From contig JBOGZI010000083.1 in assembly GCA_050697275.1 (NCBI GenBank), positions 1-21,543 on the forward strand: a stretch of DNA of 21,543 nucleotides. Reading direction: 5' to 3'. Positions 7,318-13,884 of this stretch are shown here, in pieces. The notes under the pieces are model-generated. The model saw only the letters and a list, made by a program, of their open reading frames with translations, was not told where the DNA came from and did no database searches. Positions within the stretch are counted from its first letter, which is position 1. Each line of letters opens with the position of its first letter. This DNA is from JBOGZI01 sp050697275. Lineage in GTDB: Bacteria > Actinomycetota > Thermoleophilia > Solirubrobacterales > 70-9. The position numbers were made by a program, and so were the translations under genes.

Positions 7318-8123
7318 AGCGTGCGGCGGCTACGGCTCGGCTTCACCGCGCAGACCGTGAGGTCCTCGGGGGTGCCGGCCGCCTCCAGCTCGCGGGGCGG
7401 TCCGAAGCGGAACGCCCCCGGATCGAGCACCTCGCGCGCCGCCTCCGAGACGAGGATCTCGTTGCCCCGCGCGGCGTCGCCCACCCGGGCTGCGATGTTG
7501 ACGTCGACCCCGAGGAAGTCGCCGCGCACCTTGCGCGGCCGCCCCTGGTGGACGCCCGCCCGGAGTCTTGCCCGGTACCCCTTCGGCCGCAGCCGCACTG
7601 CCTCCCGCTGGGCCTCGAAGGCCGCCGTCACCGCCTGCTCGGCACCGCTGAAGACGGCCATCGCACCGTCGCCCAGCCGCTTCACCACCGCACCGCCGTT
7701 CTCGGAGACCGCTCTCTGCTCGGCGTCGCCGACCCGCCGGAGCAGGGTCAGGGCCGCCTCGTCGCCGGCCTTCAGCGCCCAGTCCGAGAAACCCACCAGG
7801 TCGGTGAAGAGGATCGCGACGTCGGCCTTGCCGCGACCTCGCCGCTGCGCCTCCGAGAGGGCCTGCCACGCCTGCAGGGCGCCGAAGCCAAGCTCGCGCA
7901 TCGCACTTGGGCGCTCGCTGTCCAGCTCGGAGACGAGGCGCTGGACCGGCGGCGGCATCCTGCCCGCGAGGGTGTCATCTCCGGCGCCGCCGGGCAGTAG
8001 CCCGCGGATGAAGCGCGCGGTCTTGACGAGCTGAGGGTTAGAGTCCGTCCGCTTCGCGGCTTCTCGCAGGCCCTGTGGATCGATGCTCGCGTCTGCTTTC
8101 CGCTTGCGCCTGCGCGGAGCCAC
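7311..8123 (-). CDS. Class III adenylate/guanylate cyclase domain protein
   Basis: This is a predicted soluble class III nucleotidyl cyclase of 270 residues from GTG 8123. The N-terminal 100 residues carry a basic start (RRRKRK) and a helical region that I do not recognise. The cyclase domain runs from about 100 to 235. The metal aspartates are Asp108 (in ILFTDLVGFSD) and Asp152 (in KRLGDGAMAVF), spaced 44 residues apart as in Rv1625c. The purine-selecting Lys148/Asp202 pair and transition-state Asn209/Arg213 (in NIAARV) fit an active adenylate cyclase. The frame stays open to 8636, but that part is antisense to a secreted-protein gene. GTG 8162 is another possible start. It ends tail-to-tail with cdsA. 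No membrane segment, HAMP or GAF domain is seen. Confidence 0.85.
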   Translation of the reverse strand: MAPRRRKRKADASIDPQGLREAAKRTDSNPQLVKTARFIRGLLPGGAGDDTLAGRMPPPVQRLVSELDSERPSAMRELGFGALQAWQALSEAQRRGRGKADVAILFTDLVGFSDWALKAGDEAALTLLRRVGDAEQRAVSENGGAVVKRLGDGAMAVFSGAEQAVTAAFEAQREAVRLRPKGYRARLRAGVHQGRPRKVRGDFLGVDVNIAARVGDAARGNEILVSEAAREVLDPGAFRFGPPRELEAAGTPEDLTVCAVKPSRSRRTLQ

Positions 8124-8127
8124 CGGA

Positions 8128-8181
8128 GGAATGCTCGCATTCCCGCAACTTCTCCGCTTCACGCTGTTCGTAAGGAATTCC
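8128..8181. promoter_or_regulatory. Two palindromic sites in the divergent cyclase / secreted-protein region
   Basis: GGAATGC-TC-GCATTCC (8128-8143) is a perfect 7-bp-arm inverted repeat, placed 4 bp upstream of the proposed cyclase GTG. GGAATTCC (8174-8181), with the same GGAAT/ATTCC half-sites, lies 27 bp upstream of the secreted-protein ATG. A further half-site, ATTCC, lies at 8201-8205. Two related dyads within an 85-bp divergent region suggest an operator for a dimeric regulator. Which one is not known. Confidence 0.45.
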
Positions 8182-8208
8182 AACGACGCAGGAAAGGGTG
8201 ATTCCCAG

Positions 8209-8778
8209 ATGAGGAAGTTCATTCCCCAGCGCCGGCCGTCGGCCGGTGTCGTCATCGGGCTGCTGGCGCTCTCCGTCGCCCTCGGCGGGGCGGCGGTCGC
8301 GCAGAACCAGCCGCAGCAGCCGACCAAGAAAAAGAAGAAGAAGGGGAAGAAGGTCCCGTACAAGGGTCTCGACAAGGAGGCCCGCCTCAAGGTGCTGCCG
8401 GTAAGCGCCACCAACGCGGGCACCACCGCGGACCCGAACTCGGCGAGCACGTTCACGGACCTGACCTCGGTCACGACCAAGGTCTCGACCGCGTTCCCGC
8501 GGCGGGTCCACCTGGTGTTCGACGGCACCTTCGCCACCGGCACGGCCACGGCGGCCCGCGGGGATTGCCGGCTCGAGGCGGACAACGCCGCGATCACCGG
8601 CACCACCACCAAGGTGGAGCCTCCGACGGCCCACACCGCCGACCACGGCTCGGGCTACGGGATCAACATCGTCACCACGCCGCTCGGTGGCGAGCACACC
8701 TTCTCGGTGGCCTGCAACGAGACCGCGGGCGACCTGAGGGCGCGGCAGTTCCAGCTTTCGGCGCTGACCGTCCGCTAG
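8209..8778 (+). CDS. Secreted protein with a lysine tract, function unknown
   Basis: I do not recognise the family. The 189-residue product starts with a good signal peptide: basic MRKFIPQRR, a hydrophobic core at 12-30, and a likely AVA cleavage site at residue 31. A lysine tract follows (PTKKKKKKGKKVP, 38-50). Next comes a Thr/Ala-rich, beta-strand-like domain with two cysteines (120 and 169), so one disulfide is possible. ATG 8209 is supported by the strong ribosome site AGGAAAGGG (8189-8197) and by the signal peptide starting there. Translation upstream to 8083 has no sense. The gene is divergent from the cyclase and ends in a strong terminator. An extracytoplasmic, perhaps wall-bound, role is an inference from the basic tract. 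Confidence 0.75.
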   Translation: MRKFIPQRRPSAGVVIGLLALSVALGGAAVAQNQPQQPTKKKKKKGKKVPYKGLDKEARLKVLPVSATNAGTTADPNSASTFTDLTSVTTKVSTAFPRRVHLVFDGTFATGTATAARGDCRLEADNAAITGTTTKVEPPTAHTADHGSGYGINIVTTPLGGEHTFSVACNETAGDLRARQFQLSALTVR

Positions 8779-8802
8779 GAACAGCCGAAGCATCTGGATC
8801 GA

Positions 8803-8828
8803 ACGGGGGGCCCTCGGGCCCCCCGTTT
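8803..8828 (+). terminator. Intrinsic terminator after the secreted-protein gene
   Basis: ACGGGGGGCCC (8803-8813) pairs perfectly with 8816-8826 around a two-base centre, and the stem is followed by TTT. It lies 25 nt after the stop at 8778. This is the clearest terminator in the window. It isolates the gene from the next one. Confidence 0.8.
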
Positions 8829-8856
8829 GCTGTCCGCAGCCGATCCGCGTTAGCCT
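8827..8856 (+). promoter_or_regulatory. Putative leaderless promoter of the DUF2510 protein gene
   Basis: TAGCCT (8851-8856) ends 7 nt before ATG 8864, and TTGCTG (8827-8832) is a -35 candidate with an 18-bp spacer. The -35 overlaps the T-tract of the preceding terminator. There is no ribosome binding site, so translation from a leaderless mRNA is inferred. Confidence 0.5.
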
Positions 8857-8863
8857 CGCCTGG

Positions 8864-9451
8864 ATGGTCGAGCTCAACGAGCTGCCGGCTCCGCGCCGGG
8901 GGGCGAAGGCCAGCTACTACCCTGACCCGCTGGGGAGCGGGCGGGCGCGCTGGTGGGACGGAGCCAAGTGGACCCACATGCTCGGCCCCCTGGTGGCCCC
9001 GGATGCCGTCAAGGGCAAGCCGGTCCCGCCGCCGACCAAGGTCTGCAGACACTGTGGCGCGCAGTCGGAGACCTTCGAGAGCAGCTGCCCCAGCTGCGGC
9101 CGGGCCTACAGCCTCAACCGCGGCGCGATCATCGCGATCGTCGCAGTCGCCGTGGGGGCGACCGTGCTGTTCCTGGGAGGTTGCGCGGCCCTGATCGTGG
9201 TCGGAGTCAACGAGGTTGAGGAGGAGCGGGACGAGCACGAGATCACGCGCGAGCAGTACGAATCGATCCAGCCGGGCGCCACACGTGCCTCGGTCGAGGC
9301 GAGGCTGGGCGAGCCGTTCGAGAGGGACCGATTCAACCAGCCCGCGGGTGGGATCTGCCTGTACTACCCGGAGGACGGTGAGGACCTCTTCTCGGACTAC
9401 TTCGAGTTCTGCTTCGTCGGCGGGAGGCTCGACTCCAAGCACGCGCCTTAG
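8864..9451 (+). CDS. DUF2510 / zinc-ribbon / membrane protein with a BamE-SmpA-like C-terminal domain
   Basis: The 195-residue protein is a chain of four small modules. Residues 17-38 (YYPDPLGSG...RWWDGAKWT) match the DUF2510 pattern of actinobacterial membrane proteins. Cys61, Cys64, Cys75 and Cys78 form a C-x2-C...C-x2-C zinc ribbon. Residues 87-115 are one strongly hydrophobic transmembrane segment. Residues 127-190 (ITREQYESIQPGATRASVEARLGEP...) resemble the SmpA/OmlA/BamE-like fold, where an I-x-x-G-x-T-x-x-x-V-x-x-x-LG-x-P motif is typical. The N-terminal modules would be cytoplasmic and the last domain outside. Function is unknown, and a sensor or envelope scaffold role is only a guess. 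The gene stands alone, with its own promoter and dxr downstream. Confidence 0.8.
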   Translation: MVELNELPAPRRGAKASYYPDPLGSGRARWWDGAKWTHMLGPLVAPDAVKGKPVPPPTKVCRHCGAQSETFESSCPSCGRAYSLNRGAIIAIVAVAVGATVLFLGGCAALIVVGVNEVEEERDEHEITREQYESIQPGATRASVEARLGEPFERDRFNQPAGGICLYYPEDGEDLFSDYFEFCFVGGRLDSKHAP

Positions 9452-9477
9452 TGGATCCGTGGCGGTTTTTGTGGCCG

Positions 9478-9505
9478 CCGACAGGATGTTGCCCCTCCCT
9501 AGACT
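9478..9505 (+). promoter_or_regulatory. Putative leaderless promoter of dxr
   Basis: TAGACT (9500-9505) ends 8 nt before the GTG start of dxr at 9514. CCGACA (9478-9483) is a -35 candidate with a 16-bp spacer. No ribosome site lies between them. This box is the main reason for choosing GTG 9514 rather than the upstream ATG at 9451. Confidence 0.5.
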
Positions 9506-9513
9506 GGGCGGCC

Positions 9514-10659
9514 GTGAAGCGCGTTCTCATACTGGGGTCCACGGGATCGATCGGGACCCAGGCGCTCGAGGTGATCGCCGCCTCCGAGGAGCTGCGGGTG
9601 GCCGGACTGTCGGCTGACTCGAGCTGGAAGGAGCTGCTCGCGCAGGCGAAGGAGCATGGCGCCCCTGCGGTCGCTCTCTCCGACCCCGCGGCGGCGGAGC
9701 GCGCCGCGAAGAAATGGGGGGGACAGGTGCTTTCCGGAGAGGAGGGGATCCGCGAGCTGATCGCCTCGGCGGATGCCGACCTGGTGCTGAACGCGATCGT
9801 CGGCGCCGCCGGTCTCGGCCCGACGATCATCGCCCTCACCGAGGGGATCGACCTTGCGCTCGCCAACAAGGAATCGCTGGTGGTCGGCGGCGAGCTGGTC
9901 ACGGCGCTCGCCGAGGCCACCGACGCCCGCCTCATACCGGTCGATTCCGAGCACTCGGCTCTCTACCAGCTGATCCATGCCGAGCCGCCGGGAACGGTGG
10001 ATCGTCTGGTCCTGACCGCCTCGGGAGGCCCCTTCCGCGGTCGCACCGATCTCTCCGGCGTCACCCCGGGCGAGGCGCTCGCGCACCCGACCTGGGAGAT
10101 GGGGGGGCGAATCACGGTCGACTCCGCCACCCTGATCAACAAGGGCTTCGAGATGATCGAGGCCCACCACCTCTTCGGCACGCCGTACGAGCGGATCGAC
10201 GTGGTCGTCCATCCACAGTCGATCGTCCACGGGCTCGTCCACCTCAACGACGGCTCCTCGCTCGCCCACCTCGGCTACCCCGACATGCGGGTGCCGATCT
10301 CCTACGCGCTGCACCACCCCGAGCGCGCCGACGTCGACGTCCCCAGCCTCGACCTGGCGAACGTCGGCGAGCTCAGCTTCGAGCCCCCCGACACCGACAC
10401 CTTCGCCTGCCTGCGACTGGCGCGCCAGGCGGGCGAGGCCGGCGGTACGGCCCCTTGTGTGCTCAACGCCTCCGACGAGGTCGCGGTCGAGGCCTTCCTC
10501 GCGGGGCGGATCGCGTTCACAGGGATACCCGAGGTGATCCAGCGCTGCCTCGCGGAGCTCCCGACCGGGCCCGCCCGCCACTTCGAGGAGCTCTTCGAGC
10601 TCGACGCCGCCGCTCGCGAGCGCGCCCGCGGCCTGATCGAGGGACTGGCGGTGGCGTGA
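9514..10659 (+). CDS. dxr: 1-deoxy-D-xylulose 5-phosphate reductoisomerase
   Basis: DXR converts DXP to 2-C-methyl-D-erythritol 4-phosphate, the committed step of the MEP isoprenoid pathway. The 381-residue protein has the NADPH motif GSTGSIG (8-14), ALANKES (116-121), PVDSEHSA with metal ligands Asp144 and Glu146, ASGGPFRG (169-176), and HPTWEMGGRITVDSATLINK (191-210) with the third ligand Glu213. PQSIVHG follows. The canonical Lys in MGxKITVDSAT is Arg199 here, a mild change. GTG 9514 begins exactly at the Rossmann strand. The ATG at 9451 would add 21 unrelated residues and lies upstream of the -10 box. The stop overlaps rseP (GTGA). dxr-rseP-ispG is the usual actinobacterial order. Confidence 0.95.
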   Translation: MKRVLILGSTGSIGTQALEVIAASEELRVAGLSADSSWKELLAQAKEHGAPAVALSDPAAAERAAKKWGGQVLSGEEGIRELIASADADLVLNAIVGAAGLGPTIIALTEGIDLALANKESLVVGGELVTALAEATDARLIPVDSEHSALYQLIHAEPPGTVDRLVLTASGGPFRGRTDLSGVTPGEALAHPTWEMGGRITVDSATLINKGFEMIEAHHLFGTPYERIDVVVHPQSIVHGLVHLNDGSSLAHLGYPDMRVPISYALHHPERADVDVPSLDLANVGELSFEPPDTDTFACLRLARQAGEAGGTAPCVLNASDEVAVEAFLAGRIAFTGIPEVIQRCLAELPTGPARHFEELFELDAAARERARGLIEGLAVA

Positions 10660-11933
10660 GCTTCGACTGGATCCCGTGGAGCTGGCTGCTCGTCTTCGCC
10701 GGGTTCTCGGCGCTGATCATCCTGCACGAGTTCGGCCACTTCATCGTCGCCAAGTGGACCGGCATGCGGGTGGAGCGCTTCTTCCTCTTCTTCCCCCCGA
10801 AGCTGGTCAGCGTCAAGCGGGGGGAGACCGAGTACGGGATCGGCGCGATCCCGCTCGGTGGCTTCGTGAAGATCACCGGCATGAACCCCGAGGAGCTCGA
10901 GCCTCGGACCGCCCCGAAGGAAGCCCCGGCTGGCCGAGGCGAGCTCGCGACCGACGCGGACGCGGGCCGCGATACGCCGCAGGGGCTGCTCGAGCGGGTC
11001 GAGTCCGCCGGCCAGGACCCGAGCGACACGGAGCTGCCGCAGGAGGTCCGGAAACGCGCCTACTACAACCAGCCGGTCTGGAAGCGGATCGCGGTGATCG
11101 CCGCCGGGCCGGCGATGAACGTCCTGGTCGCCTTCGTGATCCTCTTCGTGCTCGCCTTCGGGGCGGAGCGCGCGACCTCGCTCGAGGTCGCCGAGGTCGA
11201 GCCCGGCTCACCGGCCGCACAAGTCCTGCGCGAGGGCGACGAGCTGATCGCGGTGGACGGGGTGCGCGCGACGAACGGGGGGTCCGAGCCGAGCAGCGGC
11301 GAGCTGGGGGACCGCGCCGAGCGCCTCTCGGATCAGATCAACGCGCACACCTGCGCCGGGACGCCGAGGGACGGCTGCCGGGCGACGACACCGGCGACCG
11401 TCGTGATCGAGCGTGACGGCGGGGAGAGGACGGTCAGGGCGCCGCCGGTCTACGACGCCGACCGCGAGCGCTACCGACTGGGATTCGCGTTCCAGGCAGG
11501 CGACCTGGTCCCGGTCAATCCATCCGTCCCGGAGGCCGCCCAGCGGTCGGCCGACTTCATGTGGCAGGTGACCACCACGACCCTCGGAGTGGTGGTGCGC
11601 ATCTTCCAGCCCGAGCAGCGCGAGCAGATCTCCGGCGTGGTCGGGATCAGCTACGTGGGGGAGAAGGTGATCGGCTTCGGCGCCACCGAGGCGCTCACGC
11701 TGCTCGCCCTGATCAGTCTCTCGCTGGCGATCATCAACCTGTTCCCCTTCCTGCCGCTCGACGGCGGGCACATCTTCTGGAGCCTGGTCGAGAAGATCCG
11801 GGGCAAGCGCGTCCCCTTCAGCGTGATCGAGCGGGCGAGCGCGGTCGGGTTCATGCTCGTCCTCTTCCTGTTCTTCATCGGCTTATCGAACGACATCGGC
11901 CGCCTCACCGGCGAGGGCTTCGACATCGAGTAG
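10656..11933 (+). CDS. rseP: RIP metalloprotease (site-2 protease, M50 family)
   Basis: This is an intramembrane zinc protease of the RseP/Rip1 type that cleaves membrane-bound regulators such as anti-sigma factors. The 425-residue product has the zinc motif HEFGH (24-28) in the first membrane helix, the GGFVKITGM beta-hairpin region (68-76), a PDZ domain (about 175-265) and NLFPFLPLDGGH (361-372) with the third ligand Asp369. Residues 77-134 form a long acidic, low-complexity cytoplasmic insertion before YYNQPVWKR. Within the PDZ domain is an extra loop with Cys233 and Cys241, which could form a disulfide outside the cell. GTG 10656 overlaps the dxr stop. The longer frame upstream is antisense to nothing useful and out of frame with dxr. 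Confidence 0.93.
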   Translation: MSFDWIPWSWLLVFAGFSALIILHEFGHFIVAKWTGMRVERFFLFFPPKLVSVKRGETEYGIGAIPLGGFVKITGMNPEELEPRTAPKEAPAGRGELATDADAGRDTPQGLLERVESAGQDPSDTELPQEVRKRAYYNQPVWKRIAVIAAGPAMNVLVAFVILFVLAFGAERATSLEVAEVEPGSPAAQVLREGDELIAVDGVRATNGGSEPSSGELGDRAERLSDQINAHTCAGTPRDGCRATTPATVVIERDGGERTVRAPPVYDADRERYRLGFAFQAGDLVPVNPSVPEAAQRSADFMWQVTTTTLGVVVRIFQPEQREQISGVVGISYVGEKVIGFGATEALTLLALISLSLAIINLFPFLPLDGGHIFWSLVEKIRGKRVPFSVIERASAVGFMLVLFLFFIGLSNDIGRLTGEGFDIE

Positions 11934-11974
11934 GCGCCGCAGGCGAAGGGTGGGCGGCTGCGACGCCCCTGCGG

Positions 11975-11980
11975 TAGCGT
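11975..11980 (+). promoter_or_regulatory. Candidate -10 box of the acyl-CoA synthetase gene
   Basis: TAGCGT lies 31 nt upstream of GTG 12012, and the purine-rich ribosome site GAGGAGAGGAG (11995-12005) lies between them, so this gene would have a short leader. A 7-bp stem, CCGCAGG (11937-11943) with CCTGCGG (11968-11974), precedes it and may form at the end of the rseP message, though it has no T-tract. Confidence 0.35.
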
Positions 11981-12011
11981 TCGGGCAGGGTCCCGAGGAG
12001 AGGAGAGCCTG

Positions 12012-13823
12012 GTGGAAGTCACCGCATCTGAGCGCCACGCGAGCGGGGGAGAGCTGGGGGAGCCGCCCTGGCCGAACCTGGTCAGGGCCTTCTACGAGCA
12101 GGTGGAGCGCCTCGGCGACGACGTCGCGATCCGGACCGAGGACGACTCCTACACCATCACCTGGAACGAGCTCCGCGACCGCATGCACCGGATCGCGGGC
12201 GGCCTCAACGAGCTGGGCGTGAACAAGGGCGACACGGTCGCCCTGATGCTCAACAACCGGCCGGAGTTCATCCCGTCCGACCTCGCCGTCGTCGCGCTGG
12301 GCGGGGTGCCGTTCTCGATCTACCAGACCTCCTCGCCCGAGCAGATCGAATACGTCTGCTCCGACGCCGGCTGCAAGGTGGCGATCGTCGAGACGATGTT
12401 CCTGGACCAGTTCAACAAGGCCAGGGAGAACCTGCCGCAGCTCGAGCACGTGATCGTGGTCGACGGAGAAGGCGGCGACCACAACCTGGAGGAGCTCGAG
12501 GCGATGGACCGCGACTTCGACCCCGCCGAGGTCGTCGACGGGATCGGGCTCGACGACCTGCTCACCCTGATCTACACATCCGGCACCACCGGGCCGCCGA
12601 AGGGCGTGCAGCTCACCCACCGCAACCTGATGACCCTGACCAAGGGCGTCGAGGAGATCGTCAACTTCCCGGATCGCGGCGCGATGGTGATCTCGTGGCT
12701 GCCCGCCGCGCACATCGCCGAGCGCGGCGCGCACTACTACCTGCCCTGCACCCGGGGGGTCTCGGTGACGATCTGCCCGGACCCCCGCAAGATCGCCGAC
12801 TCCCTGGCCGCGGTGCGGCCGACCTGGTTCTTCGCCGTGCCGCGCATCTACGAGAAGCTCAAGGCCGGGATCGAGGCGAGCTTCGCCAAGCTGCCGGATG
12901 AGCAGCGCGAGGCGGCCCAGCAGGGACTCCAGGCCGCGATCCAGAAGGTCCGCCTCGAGCAGGCCGGCGAGGAAGTACCCGAGGAGCTCGCGGCCGGCGT
13001 CGCGCAGGCCGAGCAGGCCATGTTCAAGCCGCTCCGCGAGCAGCTGGGGCTGGACAGAGTGGTGGCGATCAACGTCGGCGCCGCCCCGACCCCGGTCGAG
13101 GTGCTCGAGTTCTTCCACGCCATCGGCCTGCCGGTCGGCGAGCTCTGGGGGATGTCGGAGACCTGCGGTGTCGTCACCTGTAACCCGCCAGAGCGGGTCA
13201 AGATCGGCACCGTCGGCCCGCCCGTTCCCGGCGCCGAGATCAGGCTCGCCGAGGACGGCGAGGTCGAGGTGAAGGCCGACTCGGTGATGCCCGGTTATCG
13301 CAACATGCCCGAGAAGAACGCCGAGACCTTCAGCGAGGACGGCTGGCTGCTCACCGGCGACATCGGCGAGCTCGATGAGGACGGCTACCTGAAGATCGTC
13401 GACCGCAAGAAGGAGCTGATCATCAACGCGGCCGGCAAGAACATGTCGCCGGCCAACATCGAGTCCCACCTGAAGAGCGCCAGCCCGCTGATCGGCCAGG
13501 TCGCGGCGATCGGCGACGGCCGCAAGTACAACGTCGCCCTGATCGTCCTCGACCCGGACTACGCGCCGGTCTGGGCGAAGCAGAACGGGCTCGAGGGCAA
13601 GTCGGTGGAGGAGCTGGCCGGCGAGGACGCCTGCCAGCAGGCCATTCAGGCCGCCGTGGAGGCCGCCAACGAGAAGATGGCCCGGGTGGAGCAGATCAAG
13701 AAGTTCACGATCCTGCCCACCGAGTGGGAGCCCGGCGGCGAGGAGCTGACGCCGACCATGAAGCTGAAGCGCGGGCCGATCGACGAGAAGTACGCCAAGG
13801 AGATCGAGGCGCTCTACTCCTAG
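12012..13823 (+). CDS. Long-chain acyl-CoA synthetase (AMP-forming, FadD15-like)
   Basis: This adenylate-forming enzyme activates a fatty acid to acyl-AMP and then acyl-CoA. The 603-residue protein has the ATP P-loop YTSGTTGPPKG (188-198), the WLPAAHIAER region (229-238), the A5 motif GELWGMSETCG (376-386) and the A7/A8 block WLLTGDIGELDEDGY...DRKKELIINAAGKN (445-477). The C-terminal catalytic Lys584 is in LTPTMKLKR. A helical insert at about 285-345 is typical of the FadD15/LACS type in actinobacteria rather than of short-chain ligases. GTG 12012 follows a very strong purine-rich ribosome site. The acyl length cannot be predicted. It stands between rseP and ispG and could feed the lipid genes nearby (cdsA, pgsA), but that link is inference. 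Confidence 0.9.
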   Translation: MEVTASERHASGGELGEPPWPNLVRAFYEQVERLGDDVAIRTEDDSYTITWNELRDRMHRIAGGLNELGVNKGDTVALMLNNRPEFIPSDLAVVALGGVPFSIYQTSSPEQIEYVCSDAGCKVAIVETMFLDQFNKARENLPQLEHVIVVDGEGGDHNLEELEAMDRDFDPAEVVDGIGLDDLLTLIYTSGTTGPPKGVQLTHRNLMTLTKGVEEIVNFPDRGAMVISWLPAAHIAERGAHYYLPCTRGVSVTICPDPRKIADSLAAVRPTWFFAVPRIYEKLKAGIEASFAKLPDEQREAAQQGLQAAIQKVRLEQAGEEVPEELAAGVAQAEQAMFKPLREQLGLDRVVAINVGAAPTPVEVLEFFHAIGLPVGELWGMSETCGVVTCNPPERVKIGTVGPPVPGAEIRLAEDGEVEVKADSVMPGYRNMPEKNAETFSEDGWLLTGDIGELDEDGYLKIVDRKKELIINAAGKNMSPANIESHLKSASPLIGQVAAIGDGRKYNVALIVLDPDYAPVWAKQNGLEGKSVEELAGEDACQQAIQAAVEAANEKMARVEQIKKFTILPTEWEPGGEELTPTMKLKRGPIDEKYAKEIEALYS

Positions 13824-13860
13824 CCTGTAAGGAGACTGACAGCGACGCGCATCGGGCTCG

Positions 13861-13884
13861 CCAGGTCACCGTACGATGCCCTGG
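13861..13884 (+). promoter_or_regulatory. Imperfect 24-bp palindrome over a leaderless promoter
   Basis: The 24 bp directly before ATG 13885 form a dyad. Its outer arms CCAGG/CCTGG, the inner CA/TG and the central CGTACG match, so 10 of 12 base pairs agree. The -10-like TACGAT (13872-13877) lies at its centre and ends 7 nt before the ATG. A transcription factor bound here would block the promoter, so this is a likely operator. Confidence 0.45.

Noticed and set aside
8325..8352. A-rich tract as a possible slippage or phase-variation site
   Set aside because: It is a codon run for lysine with mixed AAG/AAA codons (longest A run only five), and the frame continues normally on both sides.
8124..8636. 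Upstream extension of the cyclase frame (171 more codons)
   Set aside because: It is antisense to the signal-peptide protein, which has a strong ribosome site and terminator. The run of Phe is just the complement of the lysine tract. GTG 8123 was preferred.
9714..10655. Upstream extension of the rseP frame inside dxr
   Set aside because: It is an out-of-frame reading of dxr with Arg/Gly/Pro-rich shadow composition. The membrane helix with HEFGH starts right after GTG 10656.
11883..13469. A 528-codon minus-strand open frame
   Set aside because: It lies opposite the acyl-CoA synthetase, whose motifs are intact. Its translation is His/Asp/Leu/Gly-rich shadow sequence without a recognisable fold.
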